Origin: Virgibacillus subterraneus
GTDB taxonomy: Bacteria > Bacillota > Bacilli > Bacillales > Amphibacillaceae
Assembly (NCBI RefSeq): GCF_900110695.1
Contig: NZ_FOEH01000005.1
Location: 1-64,000 of the forward strand
Reading direction: 5' to 3'
DNA: 64,000 nucleotides
Numbering within the stretch: position 1 is the stretch's first letter; the number at the start of each line of letters is the position of its first letter. Under the pieces are notes generated by a model. It had not been told where the DNA came from and made no database searches. It saw only the letters and a list, made by a program, of their open reading frames with translations. Made by a program: the position numbers and the translations under genes. Of the stretch, positions 1 to 7,492 are shown piece by piece.

Positions 1-155
1 GCTGAAAGCATCTAAGCATGAAGCCCCCCTCAAGATGAGACTTCCCATCACTTCGAGTGAGTAAGATCCCTCAGAGACGATGAGGTTGATAGGTCCGAGG
101 TGGAAGCGTGGTGACACGTGTAGCTGACGGATACTAATAGATCGAGGACTTAACT
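1..155 (+). rRNA. 23S ribosomal RNA, 3' end only
   Basis: The window opens inside the last ~155 nt of a large-subunit rRNA. The stretch closes with the conserved Bacillus 3' end (…actaatag-atcgaggactta…). The 5' part lies outside the window. A 5S gene and tRNAs follow in the same direction, as in a Bacillaceae rrn operon. The exact mature 3' end is estimated to a few bases. Confidence 0.95.
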
Positions 156-227
156 AATAATGACAAATTGAAAACATTGATGTGAAGCTCTTATTTAGTT
201 TTTAGGGTACAAACTTTAAAAAACCCC

Positions 228-256
228 TTGCATTTTCTCTTAGAAATGCATATAAT
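228..256 (+). promoter_or_regulatory. Putative sigma-A promoter in the 23S-5S spacer
   Basis: TTGCAT (228-233) and a perfect TATAAT (251-256) are separated by 17 bp, which is ideal housekeeping-promoter geometry. It sits between 23S and 5S, so it could drive 5S and the downstream tRNAs independently of the main rrn promoters. This is seen by motif only; no transcript evidence is available here. Confidence 0.5.
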
Positions 257-302
257 ATATTTTGTCTTTCAATAAGATTATTAAGGAAGTTCTGTTAAAA
301 TC

Positions 303-347
303 GTTCACGTCCTGTGAACAACACAGAACGACCTACATCCTGTAGGT
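303..347 (+). repeat. Two small palindromes directly before the 5S gene
   Basis: A dyad with arms GTTCAC/GTGAAC (303-319) is followed by one with arms ACCTACA/TGTAGGT (331-347). Both carry the loop-side core 'cgtcctgt' or 'catcctgt' that also occurs in the GC-rich dispersed repeats near 57.5 kb and 60.8 kb. They may be a relic of that repeat family, or act as a processing hairpin for 5S. Confidence 0.45.
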
Positions 348-462
348 CTGGTAGCATTAGCGGAGAGGACACACCTGTTTCCATGCCGAACACAGTAGTT
401 AAGCTCTCCAGCGCCGATGGTAGTTGGGGCTTTGCCCCTGCAAGAGTAGGACGCCGCCAGGC
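347..462 (+). rRNA. 5S ribosomal RNA
   Basis: A 116-nt block aligns by eye with Bacillus 5S rRNA throughout. The 5' TCTGGTAGC pairs with the 3' GCCGCCAGG to form helix I, and the internal 'ccgaacac…gttaagctc' and 'gagtaggacgccgcc' signatures are present. It lies about 190 nt after the 23S end and ahead of tRNA-Asn. Confidence 0.95.
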
Positions 463-558
463 TATTTTTTATATACTTTTTTATAGTAATTAATAATTTT
501 TTAGCCCGATGAGCACAATACATAAGGTTAAATTTCCTTGGTAATTATTTTAGATTAT

Positions 559-633
559 TCCACAGTAGCTCAGCGGTAGAGCAATCGGCTGTTAACCGAT
601 CGGTCGTAGGTTCGATTCCTACCTGTGGAGCCA
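559..633 (+). tRNA. tRNA-Asn (GTT), CCA encoded
   Basis: A cloverleaf can be folded by eye. Acceptor arms are TCCACAG/CTGTGGA, the D-arm is 'agctcagcggtagagc', the anticodon loop is 'ctgttaa' with GTT, and the T-arm contains GGTTCGATTCC. Discriminator G is followed by an encoded CCA. It is the first tRNA after the 5S gene. Confidence 0.95.
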
Positions 634-640
634 TTTTATT

Positions 641-713
641 GCTTCCATAGCTCAGCCGGTAGAGCACCACCATGGTAAGGTGGGGGTCAGCGGTTCAAGT
701 CCGCTTGGAAGCT
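641..713 (+). tRNA. tRNA-Thr (GGT), CCA not encoded
   Basis: Acceptor arms are GCTTCCA/TGGAAGC, the anticodon loop 'atggtaa' carries GGT, and the T-loop GTTCAAG is normal. Discriminator U is followed by 'ctt', so CCA must be added by the nucleotidyltransferase. It closes the first tRNA pair and is followed at once by a terminator. Confidence 0.93.
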
Positions 714-726
714 CTTAGTTAGATAG

Positions 727-765
727 AAGCGTTTAAACCCTCGATAAGGTTTAAACGCTTTTTTC
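727..765 (+). terminator. Rho-independent terminator of the rrn/tRNA unit
   Basis: A 13-bp perfect stem (aagcgtttaaacc/ggtttaaacgctt) with an 8-nt loop is followed by six T. It ends the 23S-5S-tRNA transcription unit. Confidence 0.85.
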
Positions 766-770
766 ATTGT

Positions 771-851
771 TTAAGAAACTATAAATTTTGCTATGGATAA
801 TTGGATTCCCGAATCAGCCACGTCTAGCTCCGAAGTTCAGACGTACTAGTG
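771..851 (+). repeat. Dispersed GC-rich repeat, copy 1 (truncated)
   Basis: The stretch from 'aagaaactataaa' through 'cccgaatcagccacgt' to 'gacgtactagtg' matches the first ~85 bases of the long intergenic repeats near 57.46 kb and 60.70 kb. It breaks off where those continue. It lies just after a terminator, as the other two copies do. Confidence 0.7.
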
Positions 852-951
852 CAGTTGTTCTTTGCAATTGCAACTAAGGCTTGTCTATAGGCCAAGTTTT
901 CTAATTTTGTATATAATTGTTATAGTAAATAATTAGATAGGTGGTTTTAAA

Positions 952-1122
952 ATGGGAAGTGGTTTATCATTGCTTTTAATTTTAGCAATTGTAGTAACTA
1001 TAGCGGAAGTGCTTGTGGCGTATTTTTTGATCAAAAAACATAATATGAAGATCTGGCAATCTTTGTATACCTCGTTACCGGTAATTGTAATTGTTTGGGT
1101 AGTAGCTATTATGTATTCCTAA
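952..1122 (+). CDS. Small two-helix membrane protein
   Basis: A 56-codon ORF starts with ATG 10 nt after an AGGTGG Shine-Dalgarno, with an extended −10 (TGTATATAAT) about 40 nt upstream. The product (MGSGLSLLLIL… to …AIMYS) is almost wholly hydrophobic. Two helices (residues ~4-27 and ~39-55) are separated by a basic loop KKHNMK, so it is predicted to be a membrane hairpin. I recognise no family. It is a monocistronic unit between two terminators, convergent with the ywaF-like gene. Coding is supported by ribosome-binding site, composition and isolated unit structure, but not by homology. Confidence 0.65.
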   Translation: MGSGLSLLLILAIVVTIAEVLVAYFLIKKHNMKIWQSLYTSLPVIVIVWVVAIMYS

Positions 1123-1123
1123 C

Positions 1124-1165
1124 TGAAAAATCAACACACAAAGCTATTTGAGTGTTGATTTTTCA
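1124..1165. terminator. Bidirectional terminator between convergent genes
   Basis: Perfect arms tgaaaaatcaacac/gtgttgatttttca lie between the small membrane protein (+) and the ywaF-like gene (−). A-tract and T-tract flank the stem, so it can serve both strands. It overlaps the last codons of the minus-strand gene. Confidence 0.8.
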
Positions 1166-1872
1166 CGTTTAAGTAATTTATAAATCTGTAGCTGAACAAA
1201 GAAGGCAATAAATGCTAACACACAAAGGTTAATATAATACCAAATACCACTGCCAAGCATGTCAAGTGGTGTGGTAGCTGTAGGTGTATGGGAAAGGTAC
1301 AGGTAATTGGAATCTAAAAATGGATTAATAAAGAAGCCAATTATAATAGCATACAATAATAGGTAGCCAAAAGTTTCAAGTAATGATTTAAAATTGATCT
1401 TTAAGGAATTGGTTGCTACAAGAAAAATACTTGCCCATGAAATGGCAGTATGATGTATAAAAAACTTCCAAAAGCGATAGTGTGGAACATCATATGGCAG
1501 TTCTGGAGTAACTAGTGCCAGTAAAGCAGGAATAAGACCAATAAAAAAAGTGATTTGTATAAGCTTCCTATTGTGAGTAACTAATGCAATTGCACCTGTT
1601 ATACCTGCAATTCCGCAAAGGTGTAATGGTGTGTGCTCACGCAAGCTCCATATTCCATTTACAGCTGTCCATGTTTGATAGGATACTTCTGATAAAATTA
1701 ATAGGCTAAATAAGATCCAACGTATTATATTGTATAAAGTTGTGTTAGATAAGATTTTTTTTAGAAATAAAATAAATATTACGATTCCTATGAAATATAT
1801 AAGTAGCATAATAATGTGACTTGTGCCAAACGTAATAAATGGTTCACCACCTAAAGTTAGCCAATACCACAT
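1144..1872 (-). CDS. TIGR02206/YwaF-family integral membrane protein
   Basis: A 242-residue protein with about seven hydrophobic helices. The family signature region 'EHTPLHLCGIAGI', with an HxPLHLC-type motif, lies in the middle, followed by 'YDVPHYRFWKFFIHH'. These match the YwaF/TP0381 family of bacterial membrane proteins, whose function is not established. N-terminus 'MWYWLTLGGEPFITFGTSH' is typical of the family. It is a single gene on the minus strand, placed between two tRNA groups. The plus-strand tRNA cluster downstream of its start must have its own promoter; a TATAAT at 2029-2034 is a possible −10. Confidence 0.85.
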   Translation of the reverse strand: MWYWLTLGGEPFITFGTSHIIMLLIYFIGIVIFILFLKKILSNTTLYNIIRWILFSLLILSEVSYQTWTAVNGIWSLREHTPLHLCGIAGITGAIALVTHNRKLIQITFFIGLIPALLALVTPELPYDVPHYRFWKFFIHHTAISWASIFLVATNSLKINFKSLLETFGYLLLYAIIIGFFINPFLDSNYLYLSHTPTATTPLDMLGSGIWYYINLCVLAFIAFFVQLQIYKLLKREKSTLK

Positions 1873-2060
1873 GAAATACCCCCAAAATGATATCTATAAT
1901 TACATTATATGTGTATTGAAAGTATTTGAAAATAAAAATTTCTTATTTCCCCTTTACAAAGATGCTGAATCTGTATATAATAAAATTCGTCGGTTTATGA
2001 CAAGTTTTTTTTTAAGCATGTAAAAAAGTATAATTTCTTTCTTACATAAAACCATTGTAA

Positions 2061-2135
2061 GGCCCGTTGGTCAAGTGGTTAAGACACCGCCCTTTCACGG
2101 CGGTAACACGGGTTCGAATCCCGTACGGGTCACCA
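2061..2135 (+). tRNA. tRNA-Glu (TTC), CCA encoded
   Basis: Acceptor arms are GGCCCGT/ACGGGTC, the anticodon loop 'ctttcac' contains TTC, and the T-arm is GGGTTCGAATCCC. It is the first of six closely spaced tRNAs. Confidence 0.94.
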
Positions 2136-2192
2136 TTAATTTAAAGCAATTAGGAACACATGTAAACCAAGTACTAGTACATCCTGAACATA

Positions 2193-2268
2193 GGAGGATT
2201 AGCTCAGCTGGGAGAGCACCTGCCTTACAAGCAGGGGGTCGCAGGTTCGAGCCCTGCATCCTCCACCA
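2193..2268 (+). tRNA. tRNA-Val (TAC), CCA encoded
   Basis: Acceptor arms are GGAGGAT/ATCCTCC, anticodon loop 'cttacaa' with TAC, T-arm GCAGGTTCGAGCCCTGC. Standard 76-nt class I tRNA. Confidence 0.95.
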
Positions 2269-2272
2269 TTAT

Positions 2273-2348
2273 GCCGGTCTAGCTCAATTGGCAGAGCAAC
2301 TGACTTGTAATCAGTAGGTTGGGGGTTCAATTCCTCTGGCCGGCACCA
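2273..2348 (+). tRNA. tRNA-Thr (TGT), CCA encoded
   Basis: Acceptor arms are GCCGGTC/GGCCGGC with one G-T pair, anticodon loop 'cttgtaa' with TGT. It lies only 4 nt after tRNA-Val. It complements the GGT isoacceptor at 641. Confidence 0.95.
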
Positions 2349-2387
2349 TTTTTTTATGTATAATTTATAGTAATGTAGTTAAAATAT

Positions 2388-2472
2388 GGAGGGGTAGCGA
2401 AGTGGCTAAACGCGGCGGACTGTAAATCCGCTCCCTCAGGGTTCGGGAGTTCGAATCTCTCCCCCTCCACCA
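2388..2472 (+). tRNA. tRNA-Tyr (GTA), CCA encoded
   Basis: An 85-nt class II tRNA with a long variable arm (ctccctcagggttcgggag region). Acceptor arms are GGAGGGG/CCCCTCC and the anticodon loop 'actgtaaat' carries GTA. Confidence 0.95.
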
Positions 2473-2487
2473 TAATATATATTTAAT

Positions 2488-2558
2488 TGGGCTATAGCCA
2501 AGCGGTAAGGCATCGGGTTTTGATCCCGTGATCCTAGGTTCGAATCCTGGTAGCCCAG
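2488..2558 (+). tRNA. tRNA-Gln (TTG), CCA not encoded
   Basis: Acceptor arms are TGGGCTA/TAGCCCA, anticodon loop 'ttttgat' with TTG, T-loop GTTCGAATCC. Discriminator G is followed by 'cct', so the full CCA is not encoded. Confidence 0.92.
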
Positions 2559-2602
2559 CCTTTTTTTATTTTATGAGGTTTTTCGGGCAATACTTATGAC
2601 AT

Positions 2603-2675
2603 GAGCCATTAGCTCAGCTGGCAGAGCATCTGACTTTTAATCAGAGGGTCGGAGGTTCGAATCCTCCATGGCTCA
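2603..2675 (+). tRNA. tRNA-Lys (TTT), CCA not encoded
   Basis: Acceptor arms are GAGCCAT/ATGGCTC, anticodon loop 'cttttaa' with TTT, T-arm GGAGGTTCGAATCCTCC. It is followed by 'tcaat', so CCA is not encoded. Last tRNA of the cluster. Confidence 0.94.
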
Positions 2676-2730
2676 TCAATTTATATGAAAAAACACTAGC
2701 GTAAATACATAACACATATTATAATAGCAG

Positions 2731-2775
2731 ATAAACAAGGTCGTTATGATTACCAACAACCTTGTTTATTTGCAT
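2731..2775 (+). terminator. Terminator of the tRNA cluster
   Basis: Perfect 10-bp stem ataaacaagg/ccttgtttat, extended by gtt/aac, followed by a T-rich stretch. It separates the tRNAs from the mevalonate genes. Confidence 0.75.
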
Positions 2776-2878
2776 TTTGTACTGTTTTTTTACATAATAG
2801 ATACAGTAATTTATTCATTAACTAAAAAACGAAAAATTTAACATATATAAATTATGCTAGTTAAAAGGATGAGATGGT

Positions 2879-4168
2879 ATGAAAACTTCTAGATTTCCTG
2901 GTTTTTACAATATGACTGTGGAGGAACGCAGACAGTTGTTGACTACGATGGATACGTTCACTGATGAAGAGAAAGGTTATTTGTTTTCAAACGAGCCTCT
3001 TCCAACTGATACAGCGGATAAAATGATAGAAAACGTAGTCGGGACTTTTCCGCTTCCATTAGGATTGGGATTGAATTTTTTAATTAATGGGAATGAATAT
3101 GTAATACCAATGGCAATTGAAGAACCATCTGTTGTTGCTTCGGCAAGCTACATTGCAAAAACTGTCAGAAATGCTGGTGGATTTACTACAGAGGCGACAG
3201 ATCGCGTTATGATTGGTCAAATTCAAGTAGTAGGCTGTCCAGATTTTAAAGCAGCAAAAGAGGCTGTTTTAAAGGAAAAAGATGCATTGATTGCTGATGC
3301 TAATGCTGCATACCCCAGTTTAGTGGCTAGGGGCGGCGGTGCAGAGGATCTAGAAGTTAGAGTATTAAATGAAGAATCAGACTCAAAATATGGTCAAATG
3401 CTTATCCTTCACGTATATATAAATACTTGTGACGCAATGGGGGCAAATATCATTAACACAATGGTTGAGTCACTTGCACCGACAGTTGAGACCATTACGG
3501 AAGGGAAAGTATATTTACGAATCCTTTCCAATTATCCTGATCGTTGTCTTGCACGAGCGCGTTGCGTTATTCCTCCTGAATTATTACAAACAGACGGTTA
3601 TACAGGCGAAGAAGTACGTGATGGAGTTATTCATGCCTATGAGTTTGCCGCATCTGACCCCTACCGCGCTGTTACCCACAATAAAGGAATAATGAATGGG
3701 ATTGATCCAATCGTTATTGCAACTGGTAATGACTGGCGTGCTGTTGAAGCTGGGGCCCATGCACACGCAGCGAGGTTTGGGAAATATAGTTCGATGACAG
3801 AATGGTCGAAGGATGAGGGTGGAAATTTAGTTGGTGAAATAGAACTCCCTATGTCTGTCGGAACTGTAGGTGGTTCGACCCATGTTCACCCAATTTCTAA
3901 ACTTGCATATAAAATCTTAGACGTTGATTCAGCACAGGAGCTTGCACAAGTTATAGTTTCTGTTGGACTTGCACAAAACCTTGGTGCACTAAAAGCCTTA
4001 GCAACCGATGGTATTCAGAAAGGTCATATGGCTTTACATTCTCGTTCTGTTGCCATAGCAGCAGGAGCTACAGGGGAGATGATTGATATCATTGCTGAAC
4101 GATTAGTAGACGAAAAAGAAATCCGTGTTGGAAAAGCTAAAGAAATGGTGGAAGAATATATAAAATGA
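2879..4168 (+). CDS. mvaA: Hydroxymethylglutaryl-CoA reductase, class II
   Basis: Reduces HMG-CoA to mevalonate, the committed step of the mevalonate pathway, in the cytosol. The 429-residue product has the class II bacterial length. Visible catalytic elements: ENVVGTFPLPLG substrate loop from residue 51, Glu81/82 in EEPSVVA, the DAMGAN cofactor motif at 185-190, Lys269 in HNKG, Asp285 in GNDWRA and His383 near the C-terminus (KGHMALH). These correspond to the Glu/Lys/Asp/His set of the Pseudomonas mevalonii enzyme. Start: ATG behind 'aaaaggatgag'. It overlaps mvaK1 by 4 bp (ATGA), implying translational coupling. NADH versus NADPH preference cannot be told from sequence alone. First gene of the mvaA-mvaK1-mvaD-mvaK2 cluster. 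Confidence 0.95.
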   Translation: MKTSRFPGFYNMTVEERRQLLTTMDTFTDEEKGYLFSNEPLPTDTADKMIENVVGTFPLPLGLGLNFLINGNEYVIPMAIEEPSVVASASYIAKTVRNAGGFTTEATDRVMIGQIQVVGCPDFKAAKEAVLKEKDALIADANAAYPSLVARGGGAEDLEVRVLNEESDSKYGQMLILHVYINTCDAMGANIINTMVESLAPTVETITEGKVYLRILSNYPDRCLARARCVIPPELLQTDGYTGEEVRDGVIHAYEFAASDPYRAVTHNKGIMNGIDPIVIATGNDWRAVEAGAHAHAARFGKYSSMTEWSKDEGGNLVGEIELPMSVGTVGGSTHVHPISKLAYKILDVDSAQELAQVIVSVGLAQNLGALKALATDGIQKGHMALHSRSVAIAAGATGEMIDIIAERLVDEKEIRVGKAKEMVEEYIK

Positions 4169-5130
4169 GTGCAGAAAAAGCAACAACTTCAGAACAAACA
4201 GCTATAGGTATAGCTCATAGTAAATTGATCTTAATCGGGGAACATGCAGTTGTACACGGACAACCTGCTATTGCGCTTCCTTTCCCGTTAGTAGGGGTGG
4301 AATCAGTGATTGATTATGTTCCAGGCTCGGTAAAGATTGATAGTACTTTTTACCATGGTCCGCTTGAATCTGCTCCAGAGTCGCTGGAGGGGCTTGCAAA
4401 TTGTATTAAGGCAACCTTAAATTATCTTCAGTTACCATGTGAGGATCTTTTGATACGGATTAAATCATCTATACCACCCGGAAAAGGACTTGGATCAAGT
4501 GCTTCAGTGGCTATTGCGGTAGTGAGATCATTATTTGCCTATAACAATCAGGACTATGAAGAAGATGAACTTCTGACCTTAGCTAACATTTCGGAAACGT
4601 ATGCTCATGGTGTGCCTAGTGGTATCGATACACTAACTATTACTTCGGACTTTCCAGTCTGGTTTGAGAAGGAACTGCCATCTGATTTTATCGAACCTAA
4701 GGGTGATTTTCACTTCATTGTTGCCGATTCAGGCAGAATGGGTGATACACGTTTAGCTGTTGAATCAGTTGCAAACTTGTTCAAATCAGCTCCAAGAAGA
4801 ATACAGGCCAAGCTTGACCGTATTGGTGAAATTACGCATCGTGCAAGACATGCGCTTGAGAGTGCGAGCAAGCATTTATTAGGACAGATGTTAAATGAAG
4901 CACAAAAAGAACTGGAAGCACTAGGTGTAAGCGATGCGGGCCTGAACAGGTTAATCTACTTTGCGCGCCAGGAAGGTGCCTTAGGTGCCAAATTAACTGG
5001 AGGCGGAAATGGCGGTTGTATAATTGCCTTAGCACGTAATGAAGTACACTCTAGGCAGCTATCTGAAAAGCTGAAGAAATTCGGCGCACACACGGTATGG
5101 CCTTTTGTTCTAAGAAAGAAGCCTGAATAA
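4165..5130 (+). CDS. mvaK1: Mevalonate kinase
   Basis: Phosphorylates mevalonate to 5-phosphomevalonate with ATP. A GHMP-superfamily kinase of 321 residues. Motif 1 (IGEHAVVHGQPAIALP) is near residues 24-39, the ATP loop PPGKGLGSSASVA near 105, the HGVPSGIDT segment (typical mevalonate kinase, with the catalytic Asp) near 150, and the C-terminal GHMP motif LTGGGNGGCIIAL near 280. Start ATG lies inside the end of mvaA. A ~100-bp gap follows before mvaD. The HGVPSGIDT signature separates it from the two other GHMP enzymes of the cluster. Confidence 0.93.
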   Translation: MSAEKATTSEQTAIGIAHSKLILIGEHAVVHGQPAIALPFPLVGVESVIDYVPGSVKIDSTFYHGPLESAPESLEGLANCIKATLNYLQLPCEDLLIRIKSSIPPGKGLGSSASVAIAVVRSLFAYNNQDYEEDELLTLANISETYAHGVPSGIDTLTITSDFPVWFEKELPSDFIEPKGDFHFIVADSGRMGDTRLAVESVANLFKSAPRRIQAKLDRIGEITHRARHALESASKHLLGQMLNEAQKELEALGVSDAGLNRLIYFARQEGALGAKLTGGGNGGCIIALARNEVHSRQLSEKLKKFGAHTVWPFVLRKKPE

Positions 5131-5229
5131 GCATCATCATTAGACGTGGCTTATCATCAAGCCTTAGTTGCATATATGCAGTACGAGGATTTTTATATTT
5201 TCTAAACTGCGACACAGAGGGGATATACA

Positions 5230-6207
5230 ATGAAGGCATCAGCCAAAGCACATACAAATATTGCCTTAATTAAATACTGGGGCAAACGGGATGAATCGTT
5301 AATACTCCCGATGAATAATAGCCTCTCATTGACTTTAGATGGATTTTATACAACGACAACTGTTGATTTTAGAGAATCGTTAACAGAGGACAGTTTTTAT
5401 TTAAATGATCAACTTGTAAGTGGTGTGGAATATGAACGTGTCACATCATTTCTAGACCTAATTAGGAAATATGCAGGAAAACCGAATTTATTTGCAGAAG
5501 TTCATTCTACTAATTATGTTCCAACAGCTGCTGGATTTGCATCTTCAGCATCTGGGTTTGCTGCATTAGCAACAGCCGCTGCCAAATCGCTTGGACTTAA
5601 GATCAGTGATGAAGAACTTTCTATCTTAACCAGACAAGGGTCAGGGTCAGCCTGCAGATCAATTTATGGTGGCTTTGTAGAATGGGAAAAAGGAGACAGG
5701 TCTGATGGATCTGATTCTTATGCTATTCAGGTAGCACCTGCAAATCATTGGGATATTCGCGTCGCCGCAGTCGTTTTATCTTCCTCAGCTAAGAAGGTTT
5801 TGAGCCGGGAAGGTATGAAGCGGACAGTCGATACGTCTGCTTATTATTCCAGCTGGGTTGAGAGTATTCCAGATGATCTCAGTAATATTAAAGAGGGTAT
5901 AAAGAATAGGGACTTTGCGAAAGTAGGAGAAATAGCTGAGGCTAATTGTCTTAGAATGCATGCCACTACTTTGGCTGCCAATCCACCTTTTACGTATTGG
6001 CGTGACACAACGCTGGCAGTAATGCAAACTGTTCAGGAACTGCGTGAAAACGGAGTTTCAGCATACTTTACGATTGATGCAGGTCCAAATGTAAAAGTTC
6101 TTTACCTGCCAGAAAACGAAGAAACGATACAAAGTACGCTCCGTGAAATACCTGGGGTAGATGACGTTATTGCAAGTCGAGCAGGTCAAGGAGTATCCTA
6201 TATTTAG
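5230..6207 (+). CDS. mvaD: Diphosphomevalonate decarboxylase
   Basis: ATP-dependent decarboxylation of diphosphomevalonate to isopentenyl diphosphate, the last step of the pathway. The 325-residue product opens with the family signature KAHTNIALIKYWGKRD and NNSLSLTLD, has the P-loop equivalent ASSASGFAAL near residue 102 and GSGSACRS near 140. The catalytic Asp lies in 'YFTIDAGPNVKVL' near residue 281. A good RBS (AGAGGGG) precedes the ATG. mvaK2 begins 13 bp downstream. Isoprenoid products would feed undecaprenyl phosphate, quinone and carotenoid synthesis. Confidence 0.95.
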   Translation: MKASAKAHTNIALIKYWGKRDESLILPMNNSLSLTLDGFYTTTTVDFRESLTEDSFYLNDQLVSGVEYERVTSFLDLIRKYAGKPNLFAEVHSTNYVPTAAGFASSASGFAALATAAAKSLGLKISDEELSILTRQGSGSACRSIYGGFVEWEKGDRSDGSDSYAIQVAPANHWDIRVAAVVLSSSAKKVLSREGMKRTVDTSAYYSSWVESIPDDLSNIKEGIKNRDFAKVGEIAEANCLRMHATTLAANPPFTYWRDTTLAVMQTVQELRENGVSAYFTIDAGPNVKVLYLPENEETIQSTLREIPGVDDVIASRAGQGVSYI

Positions 6208-6220
6208 GAGTTGAACCGTA

Positions 6221-7318
6221 TTGCCAACTACACCATTGAGCCTTAAAGTCCCAGGCAAATTAATGATAGCAGGAGAATTTGCAGTACTTGAAGCTTATCA
6301 AAACCTAGTCGTGATGGCGGTTGATCGTTTTGTTTATGTGTCATTAACACAACAGGATGAAAACCGCCTTTCTTTGCTAAACTTTGATTTAGCTAACCTC
6401 GAATGGACCTATAATGAAAAGAAGGTCAACATAAAGACAGCTGACAAGCGTGTAAAGTTTGTTGAAGATGCTATGTCAGTCGTATATACATATTTAAAAG
6501 AAATGAACGTCTCTTTAGCTAATTTTCATTTAGAAATCCGCAGTGAACTTGATGACGAATCCGGTCGTAAATACGGATTAGGTTCTAGTGCCGCTGTCGT
6601 TACATCTGTGGTTGCTGCCATTTTAAAAAAATACCTACCAAAAGAGCCATCCGCTAAATTGATTTTTAAGTTAGCGGCTATTTCGCATGTGAAGACACAA
6701 GGAAGTGGTTCAGGAGCTGATGTTGCTGCATCATCTTATGGTGGTTTTTTACAATATGCCTCATTTCAAGCAGAATGGCTACAGTACGAATATGAAAAGG
6801 CAGACACGATAAGGGAATTAGTTGAAAAGGATTGGCAGTATTTATCTCTTAAGCCAATTAAACTGCCAGTCAATGCATACATGTGTATTGGCTGGACAGG
6901 AACCCCTGCATCGACAGGGAAATTAATCGATAAAATCAAACGCCTTAAAACAGAGAATAATACATTATATGAGCAATTTCTTGAAGAAAGTAATAGGGCA
7001 GTAAGTACCTTTATCAAAGGAGTTACTGAGGAGGATGCTGCACTTATTGTTGAGGGTACGAAACGGAACAGACGAGCGTTAGCTACTGTTGGAAAACACG
7101 CTAATGCAGATATAGAAACCCCAATGCTGCAAAAGTTGTGTGATCTAGCTGAACTGCATGGTGGGGCAGGTAAACCATCCGGAGCAGGTGGCGGTGACTG
7201 TGGGATCGCATTTCTGCCATCTAAAGAACAAGCTCAGCAGCTAATGAAGGCCTGGGAAGAGGCAGGAATTAAACCACTGGATATTCAACTTAGCAAGATG
7301 GGTGCAACCGAGATATAA
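6221..7318 (+). CDS. mvaK2: Phosphomevalonate kinase
   Basis: Converts 5-phosphomevalonate to the diphosphate. A GHMP kinase of 365 residues. It starts with KVPGKLMIAGEFAVLE (residues ~9-24), which is diagnostic of phosphomevalonate kinase. It carries GLGSSAAVVTSV near 120, GSGSGADVAASSYGG near 165 and the C-terminal GGAGKPSGAGGGDCG near 310. The start is a TTG 10 nt after TAGGAG; an upstream TTG at 6211 is out of frame. It is the last gene of the cluster and is followed by a strong terminator. HMG-CoA synthase (mvaS) and an IPP isomerase are not in this window. Confidence 0.94.
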   Translation: MPTTPLSLKVPGKLMIAGEFAVLEAYQNLVVMAVDRFVYVSLTQQDENRLSLLNFDLANLEWTYNEKKVNIKTADKRVKFVEDAMSVVYTYLKEMNVSLANFHLEIRSELDDESGRKYGLGSSAAVVTSVVAAILKKYLPKEPSAKLIFKLAAISHVKTQGSGSGADVAASSYGGFLQYASFQAEWLQYEYEKADTIRELVEKDWQYLSLKPIKLPVNAYMCIGWTGTPASTGKLIDKIKRLKTENNTLYEQFLEESNRAVSTFIKGVTEEDAALIVEGTKRNRRALATVGKHANADIETPMLQKLCDLAELHGGAGKPSGAGGGDCGIAFLPSKEQAQQLMKAWEEAGIKPLDIQLSKMGATEI

Positions 7319-7356
7319 AAGCAGGGCTGTCTTCATTAGACAACCCTGCTTTTATT
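7319..7356 (+). terminator. Terminator after mvaK2
   Basis: Near-perfect stem aagcagggctgtct/agacaaccctgctt with a 4-nt loop, followed by ttttattt. Ends the mevalonate cluster. Confidence 0.88.
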
Positions 7357-7492
7357 TATGCCAGTAAATCCTTCGCTATTTCAATCCGCTGCATCCAGCA
7401 ATCATGTACAAGTGTATATATATACATATTTTTGTCGAGTTGAGTCATTGCTTGTTTTTTGGCTAAAATAAAAAGGTAGAGGAGGAATTCAG

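Noticed and set aside
305-523. 72-codon minus-strand ORF over the 5S rRNA
   Set aside because: It overlaps the 5S gene almost completely; rRNA genes give chance ORFs.
2075-2317. 80-codon plus-strand ORF
   Set aside because: It runs through tRNA-Glu, tRNA-Val and tRNA-Thr and has no RBS.
7370-7460. ~30-codon minus-strand ORF (MTQLDKNMYIYTLVHDCWMQRIEIAKDLLA) upstream of arginase
   Set aside because: It looks protein-like but has no Shine-Dalgarno, lies over the likely rocF promoter and is open upstream into the rocF RBS by chance.
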